Positions 34,682-43,346 of a DNA stretch of 64,000 bases are shown here, in pieces. The stretch comes from Shimia sp039969785 (GTDB lineage: Bacteria; Pseudomonadota; Alphaproteobacteria; Rhodobacterales; Rhodobacteraceae). The notes under the pieces were generated by a model. It was not told where the DNA came from. It saw nothing but the letters and a program-made list of their open reading frames with translations, and did no database searches. The stretch's first letter is position 1; every line of letters starts with the position of its first letter. The stretch is taken from positions 62,001 to 126,000 of the forward strand of contig NZ_JBDVNC010000044.1 in assembly GCF_039969785.1 (NCBI RefSeq). The letters run 5' to 3'. A program made the translations under genes and the position numbers.

Positions 34682-35061
34682 ACGTCGTTGATGCGCAAAG
34701 CACCGGACCGCGCCTCGGCGCATTTTTGCGAGGAAAACTCCGCGCTGTGCTCAAGCCAGTTGATCGCCTTAACCACCTCGCCGCGCTGGCGCAGGTAAAA
34801 CGGTGTGAACCCGGTCAGCCCGCCCTGTTGGTCGACAAAGCTCATTTGCCCGCAATACACCCGGTCGCCATTGCTCAGATCAGCGACATAAACATTCTGG
34901 AATTTGGCCGCGCCGGGATCTCCGGTTTGTTCCGCCAGCGTGTTTTTGATCCGGAACACCTCTTGCGGGGCGACCTCTGCTGACTTGGTTGAAACAGTGG
35001 TTGTGCTGCTGCCACATCCGATCAGGGCAAGCGCACCTGCCAAAGTAATAAACATCCGCAT
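34678..35061 (-). CDS. Small putative lipoprotein of unknown function
   Basis: 127 residues. The N-terminus MRMFITLAGALALIGCG carries a lipobox (LIGC, Cys at 16), so it is probably a membrane-anchored periplasmic lipoprotein. The rest (VYVADLSNGDRVYCGQMSF, FTPFYLRQRGEVV) has two further cysteines that may form a disulfide and does not resemble a family I can name. It overlaps the RNase T2 gene tail to tail and is divergent from the repeat protein gene. Confidence 0.75.
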   Translation of the reverse strand: MRMFITLAGALALIGCGSSTTTVSTKSAEVAPQEVFRIKNTLAEQTGDPGAAKFQNVYVADLSNGDRVYCGQMSFVDQQGGLTGFTPFYLRQRGEVVKAINWLEHSAEFSSQKCAEARSGALRINDV

Positions 35062-35223
35062 GTCTTTGGACCTCGCGTAGAATTCTCGTTTTCTCCGCTA
35101 AACCACGAAAATCTGGCGACAACAGGGCAGTAAACAAGCCGTTTCGCGCAATTTTCGGCGACATTGGGAATTTTGGCATCCTGTTGTAGGCTTGGAACCG
35201 CAGTCATCAAAGGGGATTGGGTC

Positions 35224-36480
35224 ATGTCGACTTCGCTTATCAGAATTTGCGTTTTCTTTGTTTTTGCCTTGCCGGGCGCGACCAGCGCCGACATCTGGAA
35301 CGCGCAATATGACGATCAGGGCAAAATGCATGGAACGGCCGAAAGATGGAGCGATGACGAAAAGCGCCTCTTTGAAATCACCGAATTTCACAAAGGCGTC
35401 CGACATGGATTGTCCGCGGTCTATCATCCCAACCAAAAGGTGGCGGTTGAATCGACATACAAAGATGGTCAGCTGCATGGCCCACACAGCACGTTCTATG
35501 AAGGTGATGGCAATATCCTGAAGGAAAAAGGTCAGTACAAGAACGGCAAAGCAGACGGGCTATGGATTCAATACTTTCCGAATGCCCAAAAACAAGCCGA
35601 GATCAACTATGTCCGCGGGCAACTCGATGGCGAGATGACCGAGTATTATACGACGACAGAAGCCGGCAAGACTCCGGTCAAGAGAAAGCTCACCTTTCGC
35701 AAAGGCTTGAAACACGGCTCCGCTCTGACTGCCTATGACAACGCGGAAAACAGCACCGATGAAACGGGCGAATACAAGTCGGACCAACGGTTCGGTCCAT
35801 GGGAGAAATGGTACCCAAATGGCAATCTGGCCAGCGAAATCGATTATTACGCAGACCAGAAACACGGCGCCGCGATACAGTATTACCCAAGCGGCCTGCC
35901 CGAATATGAAACGACGTTTGAATATAATGAATTTACCGGCGAATTTACCGGCTATCACGAAGCCGAACCCCTGCAGCCCTCAATTCATGGCAAACACATT
36001 GCGGGCAAACGCCAGGGAATGTGGACCAGCTGGGCCGCAGACGGCACAAAAACAACCGAGGTCAATTACCGATTGGGCACCTATGATGGCGTTTCGATCA
36101 CCTATTATGCCGTCGATGGCAGCATCGACACCGTAACGTCTTTCAAAAATGGTGTGCCTGACGGAGATCACGTTCGTTACCACTTTCCCGGCCCGCTGAC
36201 GCCTGTGGATGAACTGGTTGAAAATGGCCCGCGCAAAAGCAAGGTGGAAAGCGGTCAACATTCCAAAGGGCAACGCGTTGGCTCGTGGTATTATTACTAC
36301 CCAAGCGGCACCCTAAGGCTGGAAAGCGCGTATGACGATCTCGGCCGTATGACCGGCGTTTGGTATTACTACGACGAGCTCGAAGAAATGACCCGGGTTG
36401 AAACCTATGAGGGGGGAGCCGTCAAGGAGGTGGTAGAAGACTGCCTCGCAGACCCCGAAGCCTGCGAAAGCTGGAAATAA
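35224..36480 (+). CDS. Secreted MORN/YwqK-type repeat protein
   Basis: 418 residues from the ATG at 35224 (AAGGGGATT upstream), with a signal peptide (about 1-21, ending near TSA). The rest is a chain of about twelve repeats of the form HGxxxxYYxxGxxxxExxYxxGxxxG, such as GQLHGPHSTFYEGDGN and GKADGLWIQYFPNAQ. MORN-like repeats form beta-hairpin ladders that bind lipids or proteins; YwqK homologues occur as antitoxin-like proteins, but no toxin partner is seen. Function unknown. Confidence 0.83.
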   Translation: MSTSLIRICVFFVFALPGATSADIWNAQYDDQGKMHGTAERWSDDEKRLFEITEFHKGVRHGLSAVYHPNQKVAVESTYKDGQLHGPHSTFYEGDGNILKEKGQYKNGKADGLWIQYFPNAQKQAEINYVRGQLDGEMTEYYTTTEAGKTPVKRKLTFRKGLKHGSALTAYDNAENSTDETGEYKSDQRFGPWEKWYPNGNLASEIDYYADQKHGAAIQYYPSGLPEYETTFEYNEFTGEFTGYHEAEPLQPSIHGKHIAGKRQGMWTSWAADGTKTTEVNYRLGTYDGVSITYYAVDGSIDTVTSFKNGVPDGDHVRYHFPGPLTPVDELVENGPRKSKVESGQHSKGQRVGSWYYYYPSGTLRLESAYDDLGRMTGVWYYYDELEEMTRVETYEGGAVKEVVEDCLADPEACESWK

Positions 36481-36497
36481 ACTCGCTTCAAAACGAA

Positions 36498-36523
36498 AAA
36501 ACCCGGCTCATTCGGCCGGGTTT
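36498..36523. terminator. Bidirectional terminator between repeat protein gene and atpF
   Basis: AAACCCGGC / GCCGGGTTT stem with a six- to eight-base loop; TTTTTT on the minus side and TTTGTTC on the plus side. Confidence 0.83.
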
Positions 36524-36547
36524 GTTCAGTCTTTTTGTATGCCTTGC

Positions 36548-37105
36548 TTAATGCAGCTTGGCATCCACGTCAGCAATACCAGCTTCGATCAGCTTGTTGG
36601 CATCGGCCGCAGTCATCTGCTTGGCAATCACGTCACGTGCGGCGCCAATGGCAACCACAATGGCCTGATCCCGAACTTCTTTGACTGCGCTCGCCTGAGC
36701 AGACGCAATCTGATCCTCAGCGGCCGCCAGACGGCGTGTGATCGATGCGGCAAGGTCTTGCTTAGCCTGCTCTGCAGCGGCCGAAGCCTCTGTCTTGGCA
36801 TGCTCAACAATCCGGTCTGCCTGTTCCTGCACTTCTTTTTGCTTGCGCTCATAAGACGCCAGAACAGTCTGGGCCTCTTCGCGCAGCGAACGTGCTTCGT
36901 CCAGATCCGACTGAATTCCCTCGGCACGCTTGTCCAGCATACCACCCAGCATTCCGGGCACTTTGAAGTAAAACAGAACAGCAACGAACAGCAGGAATGC
37001 CAGCGTCACGATAAAGTTGGTGTTGTGCAGCGAAAAGAACGGACCGCTTGCGGCAAATGCCGGGCTTGCGGTGATCAGGGCAGCTATAATCGTCAGTTTA
37101 CGCAT
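36548..37105 (-). CDS. atpF: F0F1 ATP synthase subunit b
   Basis: 185 residues. N-terminal signal-like stretch, then a membrane helix (about 28-46, FIVTLAFLLFVAVLFYFKVP) and a long charged coiled-coil helix rich in Ala/Glu/Arg/Gln (about 50-170) that forms the peripheral stalk. Last gene of the F0 operon; the F1 genes are not adjacent. It begins 4 bases after the b' gene. In this group b and b' form a heterodimer instead of a b homodimer. Confidence 0.95.
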   Translation of the reverse strand: MRKLTIIAALITASPAFAASGPFFSLHNTNFIVTLAFLLFVAVLFYFKVPGMLGGMLDKRAEGIQSDLDEARSLREEAQTVLASYERKQKEVQEQADRIVEHAKTEASAAAEQAKQDLAASITRRLAAAEDQIASAQASAVKEVRDQAIVVAIGAARDVIAKQMTAADANKLIEAGIADVDAKLH

Positions 37106-37109
37106 CCGC

Positions 37110-37652
37110 TTACCCTTTCATCCGAACATCGACGGCGGCTGTCACATCCGCTTCTTCCGCCGCGCTGCCCAGGGCAGACACAACTTCAACAGCGGTGGCG
37201 TTGGCCACTTCTTTGATACTTTCCAGCGCGCCAGCCCGGATTTCGGCAATTGCCTTTTCCGATTCAGCCGCCTTGGCGGAAATCTCAGCGTCAGCTTTTT
37301 CGGTCGCAATATCCAGATCAGCCTGAATATCGGCCTTGGCCTTGGCAACGATGGCCTGCGCTTCTGCGCGGGCATCTGCAAGAGCCTTGTTATAAGCTTC
37401 TTCCGCTTCAACTGCCTTTGCCTTCAGCTCTTCAGCTGCGGCAATGTCATTCGTAATTGTCCCCTGTCGCTCGGCCAGAACCGCAGCGATGCGCGGTAGC
37501 GCGATGCGCGACAGGACGAAGTAGATCACGCCAAGCGTAATCAAAAGCCAGAAAATCTGGTTGCCCCAGTTCGAAAAGTCGAGCTGCGGCATGCCCGGTG
37601 CAGAGGCTGCCTCAGCAGCGTGGCCTGCGGCTTCGTGCGTTTCGGTCGCCAT
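37110..37652 (-). CDS. atpX: F0F1 ATP synthase subunit b'
   Basis: 180 residues with an N-terminal disordered Ala/His-rich segment, a membrane helix (about 30-48, QIFWLLITLGVIYFVLSRI) and a long coiled coil. The RIALPRIAAVLAERQGTI turn after the helix distinguishes b' from b. b' pairs with b in the peripheral stalk. It is separated from atpE by 85 bases carrying an 18-base palindrome. Confidence 0.94.
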   Translation of the reverse strand: MATETHEAAGHAAEAASAPGMPQLDFSNWGNQIFWLLITLGVIYFVLSRIALPRIAAVLAERQGTITNDIAAAEELKAKAVEAEEAYNKALADARAEAQAIVAKAKADIQADLDIATEKADAEISAKAAESEKAIAEIRAGALESIKEVANATAVEVVSALGSAAEEADVTAAVDVRMKG

Positions 37653-37688
37653 GTCGTCCTCCTGGGAACTTCCGTTAGATCACGGGCG

Positions 37689-37706
37689 GGGCGTTATATA
37701 ACGCCC
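37689..37706 (-). repeat. 18-base perfect palindrome between atpE and atpX
   Basis: GGGCGTTAT-ATAACGCCC with no spacer. On the transcript it is a hairpin 32 bases after the atpE stop without a T tract, so it is likelier an mRNA stability or processing site than a terminator. Confidence 0.65.
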
Positions 37707-37737
37707 ACACCCGCACGTAAGGATAATTCCAGTTGGC

Positions 37738-37962
37738 TTAGACAGCGAACATCAGCAGAAGAGCAACCAGGAACGAGAAGATGCCCAGTGCTTCTGCAAA
37801 TGCGATACCGATAAACAGAGTGGCAGTTTGCGAAGCAGCTGCCGAAGGGTTGCGCAGAGCGCCTGCAAGGTAGTTGCCTGCAACGTTACCAACACCAATT
37901 GCGGCTGCGCCGGAACCGATTGCTGCGAGACCTGCGCCGATGTGTGCGAGTTGACCTTCCAT
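37738..37962 (-). CDS. atpE: F0F1 ATP synthase subunit c
   Basis: 74 residues, two membrane helices joined by the polar loop RNPSA. The glycine-rich first helix and the second helix with the essential carboxylate (GIAFAEALGIFSFLVALLL, Glu around 59) form the rotor ring. A good GGAGATACAC ribosome binding site precedes it. The ring needs 10-15 copies, so a strong site and the downstream hairpin fit higher expression. Confidence 0.97.
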   Translation of the reverse strand: MEGQLAHIGAGLAAIGSGAAAIGVGNVAGNYLAGALRNPSAAASQTATLFIGIAFAEALGIFSFLVALLLMFAV

Positions 37963-38014
37963 GAGTGTATCTCCTTACGTTGGAAGTTAAATAGACTGTG
38001 TGAGAGTTCAGACC

Positions 38015-38779
38015 TTAGTGCGAAGGATGCAGCGCATCTTTCAGATAAACACAGGTCAGAATGGTAAAGACATAGGCCTGGATAAAGGCCACGAGGACCT
38101 CAAGACCATACATTGCGGTGATTGCAACAACCGACAGCGGGCTGACCACTGCGATCGCGGCAAAGCCTGCGAAAACTTTCAGAACGGCGTGACCCGCCAT
38201 GATGTTACCGGCAAGACGAATGCTGTGGCTGACGGGGCGCACGAAATAGCTGATCACTTCGATCAGTGCCAAAATCGGGCGCAATGCCAAAGGCGCGCTT
38301 GAGACCCAGAACAGACCCAGAAACGCAGCGCCATTCTTGACAAAACCCACGATGGTCACTGTCAGGAACACGGCCAGCGCCAAAACCACGGTCACGGCAA
38401 AATGCGATGTTGTGGCAAAGCTCATCGGCAACAGACCAAGGAAGTTGGCCATCACAATGAACATGAACAGCGTCATGATATAAGGGAAGAACTTGACCGC
38501 ATCTTTGCCGGCCACATCTTCAACCATCTTGTATACAAACCCGTATGCAAGCTCACCAACCGACTGGCCGCGGCTTGGTACGATGGCACGACGACGTGTG
38601 CCCAGCACCATCAGCGCGATAACGGCAACAACCGTAAGAGCCATCCACAAAGTGACGTTTGTGGGGGTGTACCAATGGATCGCATCGCCGCCAAAAAGAG
38701 GCTTAACAATGAACTGATCCATCGGGTGGAATACCAGGCCGCCTGACTCTGCTGCGTGTTCTTCGCTTGCCACGTTCAA
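38015..38779 (-). CDS. atpB: F0F1 ATP synthase subunit a
   Basis: 254 residues with five to six membrane helices. The essential arginine lies in SHSIRLAGNIMAGHAVLKVF (about 195-215), next to the c-ring. The N-terminus MNVASEEHAAESGGLVFHPMDQF is typical. It overlaps atpI by 4 bases (ATGA) and precedes atpE. Confidence 0.97.
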   Translation of the reverse strand: MNVASEEHAAESGGLVFHPMDQFIVKPLFGGDAIHWYTPTNVTLWMALTVVAVIALMVLGTRRRAIVPSRGQSVGELAYGFVYKMVEDVAGKDAVKFFPYIMTLFMFIVMANFLGLLPMSFATTSHFAVTVVLALAVFLTVTIVGFVKNGAAFLGLFWVSSAPLALRPILALIEVISYFVRPVSHSIRLAGNIMAGHAVLKVFAGFAAIAVVSPLSVVAITAMYGLEVLVAFIQAYVFTILTCVYLKDALHPSH

Positions 38780-39105
38780 TCCCTCTCGTCGTTCTCGGCC
38801 GCTTCGGCCATATGTTCTTCCTGGATCTCTTTGGCGCTGCGCAGCATCGTCTTGATACCGGCCGCGAGACCCAACATTGTAAACAGCACCATGAAAATCG
38901 GGAGTGTTCCCAACAACAGGTCAAGCCCGTATCCGATGCCAAAGCCAATCCCAAGACCGGCCACTAATTCTATCACCATGCGCCATGCCAGATTGGCCGC
39001 CGAATAGTGCTCGTCAACGCGGGGCTTGGGTGCCTGAGCCTTTCGGGCCGCCTCGATCCGCTCCTCTAGACGCTGCATGCTGTCTTTTTGGTTTGGGTCG
39101 GTCAC
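38776..39105 (-). CDS. atpI: ATP synthase subunit I (AtpI, F0 assembly)
   Basis: 109 residues from a GTG at 39105 preceded by AAGGGG; the frame is open further to an ATG at 39165 but the longer start lacks a ribosome binding site. The sequence has a charged N-terminus (MQRLEERIEAARKAQAPKP) and two membrane helices (about 50-68 and 75-94) with GFGIGYGLD and LGLAAGIKTMLR, the AtpI/AtpZ pattern. It assists c-ring assembly and Mg uptake in other bacteria. First gene of the F0 operon. Confidence 0.9.
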   Translation of the reverse strand: MTDPNQKDSMQRLEERIEAARKAQAPKPRVDEHYSAANLAWRMVIELVAGLGIGFGIGYGLDLLLGTLPIFMVLFTMLGLAAGIKTMLRSAKEIQEEHMAEAAENDERD

Positions 39106-39308
39106 GCGCAAATTACCCCTTGCTGACGTTGACGCATTGCTACGGCGCAGCAGGCTTTGAGTCAACCGCTCAAGCGCTGCATTTAGACCCTGATTAACTT
39201 ATTGTTTTATAATATAAATTCAACCAATTAACTCGACAGGTCGAGTCTGTCGCAGGGCATAATCGCCCCGATATGGGCGAAAAGGGATATTCAACCATCT
39301 GGTTGATT

Positions 39309-40205
39309 TTACTCAGCCGCCACAGGTGACCGGAACGGCAGGGCTTCATCCAATAACCAGGCCCGAAACTGTTTCACAGCAGAACGCCGGGTGCCCCGAC
39401 TTCCATAAACCAGAAAGAACGCCCCGTCCCGGATGCCAATATCAAAGCACCTGACCAGCCTGCCCCGCTCACAATCCATCGAAACGCATTCAGACGATCC
39501 GATATATACCCCAAGCCCGTTCAGCCCGGCCTCATAGGCCAACGGGGACTTCAATCGCCACCCACCATCCGTCAGGCCCTCAGCGCTGACCCCGGCGGCG
39601 GCAAACCACTGTATCCAGATGTTGTTGGACCGGTCCCGGTATCTTGGCAAATGCAACATGTCTTCAGGTTTCCGAATTTTCTCCGCCATCAATTCGGGCG
39701 TGGCATGCGGGTACAAAGGCGCCGACGATAACAAATCACACGGTCCGTCCAACGCACCGGTATGCGCAAACCGAATGGCAATATCCGCCTCGTAGCGTTC
39801 AACATCCGCCAGACGGGCCGACGCATCCAATCGCACCTCAACCTCTGGGTATGCCGCCTGAAACTTTGCAAGACGTGGCAAAATGAACCGTTCCGCAAAA
39901 AGCGGCTCGCTGTTCACCGTAACCCGCCCGCGCGGAGATGCGGCCAAATCGTCAGTCGCCTCGGAAATCATATCCAACGCCGGCAACACCCGCTCCAGAT
40001 AACCGCGCCCTTCCATCGTCAGTTCCACACCGCGCGGAAGATCACGAAACAATTTGACCCCCAGCCGCGCTTCCAATCCGCGCACATGACGGCTGATCGC
40101 AGAATGGCTGACCCGCAGCTCATCTGCTGCTCGGCTGAAACTCTCATGCCGTCCCGCCGCATCAAAAGCTCGCAAAGCATTCAAAGGTGGAAGATTTCGA
40201 GACAT
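39309..40205 (-). CDS. LysR family regulator, GcvA-like
   Basis: 298 residues from the ATG at 40205. N-terminal winged helix MSRNLPPLNALRAFDAAGRHESFSRAADELRVSHSAISRHVRGLEARLG, with PPLNALRAFDAAGRHxSF characteristic of the GcvA/AmpR subgroup, followed by a periplasmic-binding-like effector domain. It is divergent from the DUF1127 gene and may regulate it or itself; its inducer is unknown. Confidence 0.9.
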   Translation of the reverse strand: MSRNLPPLNALRAFDAAGRHESFSRAADELRVSHSAISRHVRGLEARLGVKLFRDLPRGVELTMEGRGYLERVLPALDMISEATDDLAASPRGRVTVNSEPLFAERFILPRLAKFQAAYPEVEVRLDASARLADVERYEADIAIRFAHTGALDGPCDLLSSAPLYPHATPELMAEKIRKPEDMLHLPRYRDRSNNIWIQWFAAAGVSAEGLTDGGWRLKSPLAYEAGLNGLGVYIGSSECVSMDCERGRLVRCFDIGIRDGAFFLVYGSRGTRRSAVKQFRAWLLDEALPFRSPVAAE

Positions 40206-40311
40206 GCCCAATACGTGCCTTTTTTGCACACATCATGTCAAGCAATGCTGTTTGATCACCACACTCCCACTGCGTTAAAAATAACGAAACAACTAATAGA
40301 TCGGATAAATC

Positions 40312-40554
40312 ATGACCATTTCATATGGTATCGCGCTTGGGCGCGCTCAGAACACTTGTGCAAAAATCTGGGGCATCCTGTCGATCCCGGCCCGCCTCCC
40401 GTTCCACAAACTCCGAGGCGCCCTGACAGACAAACGTCAGTTCTATCCACGGCTTTCAGACCGTCAGGCACGCGATATCGGCCTTGATGGGGCTGATCTG
40501 GAATGGCGCCGCCTACGCCTGCCATCGCAAAACACCCATCACCCATACGGATGA
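40312..40554 (+). CDS. DUF1127 domain small protein
   Basis: 80 residues. The C-terminal RLSDRQARDIGLDGADLEW stretch is the YjiS-like DUF1127 motif (RLSxxxLxDIGL). Such small proteins are often involved in phosphate, carbon or stress responses in alphaproteobacteria, and some bind RNA. It is divergent from the LysR gene with 106 bases between the starts. Role not known. Confidence 0.72.
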   Translation: MTISYGIALGRAQNTCAKIWGILSIPARLPFHKLRGALTDKRQFYPRLSDRQARDIGLDGADLEWRRLRLPSQNTHHPYG

Positions 40555-40593
40555 AGCCCTTTTCCTGCGCCCCCCACTTGGCTAAGACAAGGC

Positions 40594-40917
40594 ATGGCAC
40601 ATTCCCTTGATCAGGTTTTTGCAGCTTTGGCCGACCCGACCCGCCGGGAAATCCTGAATATGCTGCTCGAAGACGACATGGCCGTCACCGACGTCGCCGA
40701 GCCGTTCGAGATGTCGCTGGCCGCGATTTCCAAACATCTCGGCGTTCTGACGGCGGCAGGCCTGATCAGTCAGGAAAAACGCGGCCGCGTGAAATGGTGC
40801 AAACTGGAACCCGACGCCATGCGCGACGCTTCGGTCTGGATGCAGGGCTTTGGTCAGTTCGAACCGGTGAACCTCGAGGCTTTTGAGCGGTTCTTACAGA
40901 CCGAACTCAAAGACTAG
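40594..40917 (+). CDS. ArsR family transcriptional regulator
   Basis: 107 residues, a winged helix of the ArsR/SmtB type: LDQVFAALADPTRREILNMLLEDDMAVTDVAEPF then the recognition helix MSLAAISKHLGVLTAAGLI. No paired-cysteine metal site of the ArsR or CadC type is visible, so the inducer is not a thiolated metal by this motif. It precedes a permease gene by 246 bases and may repress it. Confidence 0.87.
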   Translation: MAHSLDQVFAALADPTRREILNMLLEDDMAVTDVAEPFEMSLAAISKHLGVLTAAGLISQEKRGRVKWCKLEPDAMRDASVWMQGFGQFEPVNLEAFERFLQTELKD

Positions 40918-41014
40918 ATCGCGGCCTTCGGATAACCGGTTCGGAAAACAAATCGGCGCCTGGTCTTTCAACTGCAAACACCTGCTATGCCAATTCCGCA
41001 TGCTGAGGCAAAGA

Positions 41015-41043
41015 ACCTGACACAGGTCGAGCTTGCGTCAGGT
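41015..41043 (+). promoter_or_regulatory. Cluster of ACCTG half-sites upstream of the APC permease gene
   Basis: ACCTG-ACA-CAGGT at 41015-41027 is a 13-base dyad, followed by another CAGGT at 41039-41043, with TTGATG and CATTATAC-like promoter elements further down (41048-41080). It is 120 bases from the permease start. The ArsR product encoded upstream is a possible ligand. Prediction only. Confidence 0.35.
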
Positions 41044-41163
41044 CAGTCTTTGATGGTGGATCTTTATAGATCTCATTATACTTAATGACTTGAGCACTAC
41101 TTTATGTCCTGAACAGAATCGCCGCTCCGAAATGGCAGGTCCATGGATAGAAGGTCAATTTCG

Positions 41164-42387
41164 ATGACACAGGGCAATACAACGCCAGCAACGTCCCTTC
41201 GCCGATCACTGAACCTCCCGCTTCTTACTCTCTACGGGCTGGGGGTCACCGTTGGGGCTGGGATATACGTTCTGATTGGTGTCACGGCGGCGCAGGCAGG
41301 GCCTTACGCATGGGCCGCATTTCTGCAGGCGGCCATTGTTGTCGGGTTTACAGCCTTTTCCTATGCTGAGCTGGCAACGCGCTACCCGGTCAGTGCCGGA
41401 GAATCCGCCTATGTCGATGCCGGGTTTGGTCGCGCTGACATCGCGACAGTCGTGGGTCTCCTTGTCGCTGTTTCAGGATTGGTTTCGGCCTCAGCGATCA
41501 CCGTTGGTGCTTCTGGGTATTTGGGTAATCTCACCGGTGCGCACCCCTCGACCCTGATCTTCGGAATCGTTGTGGTAATTGCTTTGCTGGCATGGTGGGG
41601 GATAACTCAATCCGTCATGGTCGCGGGCATCATCACAATGATCGAAATCCTCGGCCTGATTGTTGTGATCGTTTGGGGTGTGGCTCTGTCTGAACGGTTG
41701 GGCGTCTCTGCGACAGATATGGTGCCACCCTTGCTGGGCGGACACTGGGTCGGAATTGTCAGCGCGACAGTGCTCGCCTTTTTCGCCTTTATCGGGTTTG
41801 AAGACATGGTCAATGTCGCAGAAGAAGTTGAGGACCCCCGCAGAACGCTTCCAAAAGCCATCATTTACACGCTTGTCATTGCGACGATCCTCTATCTCGC
41901 CACCTGTGTCGCAGTGCTAATGTCCGTCCCGATGGAAGCACTGAAAGGCTCGTCCGCGCCATTGACACTCGTATTTGCCGGCGCGCCTGAGACAGTACAG
42001 TTCGGGTTTGCATCGATTGCTGTCGTCGCCACAGTAAATGGGGTGTTGATCCAGATGATCATGGTGTCGCGGGTCTTATATGGCATGGCGGACCGTGGTC
42101 GCCTGCCTGCCTATTTCGCGCGTCTTTCGGCCCGCACTCAAACCCCGTATGTCTCCACGGTTTTTGTCGCACTTTGTATTCTCGGACTAAGCCTATTTTT
42201 GCCGATCGAACGGCTTGCCGGATGGACATCGCAGATCGTTCTGTGCGTCTTCTTATGTGTGAATTTGGCACTGGTAGCAATCAAACGCAGAGCTGAACCC
42301 GCGAATGATCATTTTTCCGTACCGCTTTTGGTCCCGGTGTGCGGAATGTTCACAAGCGGCGCATTGTTGGCGGCATCACTCCTCTGA
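41164..42387 (+). CDS. APC family amino acid permease
   Basis: 407 residues from the ATG at 41164 (AAGG upstream); a further ATG at 41143 lacks a ribosome binding site. About 12 membrane helices. The N-terminal LTLYGLGVTVGAGIYVLIGVTA carries the GxGIYVL-type unwound helix of APC carriers, and FFAFIGFEDMVNVAEEVEDPRRTLPKA is the conserved loop. It takes up an amino acid or polyamine; which is unknown. 246 bases upstream, between it and the ArsR gene, hold only the possible operator. Confidence 0.9.
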   Translation: MTQGNTTPATSLRRSLNLPLLTLYGLGVTVGAGIYVLIGVTAAQAGPYAWAAFLQAAIVVGFTAFSYAELATRYPVSAGESAYVDAGFGRADIATVVGLLVAVSGLVSASAITVGASGYLGNLTGAHPSTLIFGIVVVIALLAWWGITQSVMVAGIITMIEILGLIVVIVWGVALSERLGVSATDMVPPLLGGHWVGIVSATVLAFFAFIGFEDMVNVAEEVEDPRRTLPKAIIYTLVIATILYLATCVAVLMSVPMEALKGSSAPLTLVFAGAPETVQFGFASIAVVATVNGVLIQMIMVSRVLYGMADRGRLPAYFARLSARTQTPYVSTVFVALCILGLSLFLPIERLAGWTSQIVLCVFLCVNLALVAIKRRAEPANDHFSVPLLVPVCGMFTSGALLAASLL

Positions 42388-42464
42388 CGTCAGCCATTGT
42401 TGGTTACAGCGCTTTGCATTTTATGTCAGTTTGTTCGCTCTCGGGGATTTCACCGTGATGCAGA

Positions 42465-43346
42465 TCAATGTTCGTCCCGCAGCAGCAACAGCAACGCGAT
42501 GACCGTCAGCACAACTCCGATCAAAATCAAAAGGTTAGGTGCACCATGGCCCAACGCGATCTCCCAGATAGTGACCCAGCTGGGCACCAGGTAGGTGTAG
42601 GCCATCACCTTGGCCGATGGCAGATTCAGCGACGCATATTGCAACAATACAAAGGTGGCCGCAGTCGAAAACACAGTCAGATAGCCCAGCGTGATCCAGA
42701 CGATAGACGGCAATCCCGCCCAGTCCGTCGTCACAATGTCATTCCATCCCCAGATCGCAAGCAAGATACAACCGGCGGCCAAAGAGCCAAAAGAAAACGC
42801 AACCGACGCTTCGCCGCGGTTCAGTTTGCGCACCATGGGCGTATAGGCAGCATGCAGGACACAGCCGCAGAAATAGTACATCTCCCCCTGTCCGACCCTA
42901 AATTGCAAAAACGCGTGCCAGTCTGCCCGGAAAATTACCCACAACGCGCCAGTGGCACCAATGCCCAGCGCAATCGCCATGCGTCGCGTGGTGATCTGAC
43001 GCAACAAGGTCCAGCCAAACCCGGCCGAGATCAACGGCGTTAATGTAAATACTGCCGCCGTGCTGACCGGGGCGGCGGTCTTTAACCCTTCAAACATCAA
43101 CACAAAATAGGCGGCAAACAAGCCTCCCAAAATAAAATACCGCCACGGCGCGCGCCACATATCGCGGGGCAACCCGCCCGTCGCCATCGCCACCAGCCCG
43201 ATCACACCTGTCGCCAATAAAAACCGGATTGCCGTCAACGCGTTCGGCGAAATTTCATTGGCCGCCAAAGAGCCTAACGAAAATGACCCGGCCACCAGCG
43301 CCGAAAACGTAAGCATGGCCAGATGGCCGCGGGAAACCGGGTTCAT
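42465..43346 (-). CDS. DMT family transporter (EamA)
   Basis: 293 residues from the ATG at 43346, which overlaps the LysR stop (ATGA), so translation is coupled; the long open frame further upstream is a shadow of the LysR gene. Ten membrane helices in two EamA repeats (about 10-140 and 150-290). Substrates of EamA exporters vary widely. The LysR gene directly before it probably regulates the pair, and AzoR/DoxX lie beyond on the other strand. Confidence 0.9.
   Translation of the reverse strand: MNPVSRGHLAMLTFSALVAGSFSLGSLAANEISPNALTAIRFLLATGVIGLVAMATGGLPRDMWRAPWRYFILGGLFAAYFVLMFEGLKTAAPVSTAAVFTLTPLISAGFGWTLLRQITTRRMAIALGIGATGALWVIFRADWHAFLQFRVGQGEMYYFCGCVLHAAYTPMVRKLNRGEASVAFSFGSLAAGCILLAIWGWNDIVTTDWAGLPSIVWITLGYLTVFSTAATFVLLQYASLNLPSAKVMAYTYLVPSWVTIWEIALGHGAPNLLILIGVVLTVIALLLLLRDEH

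Noticed and set aside
39264..39306. Small inverted repeats (CGCCC/GGGCG and TCAACCA/TGGTTGA) after the LysR gene
   Set aside because: The T run on the plus side falls in the LysR gene itself and no plus-strand transcript needs it; pairing too short to call a terminator.
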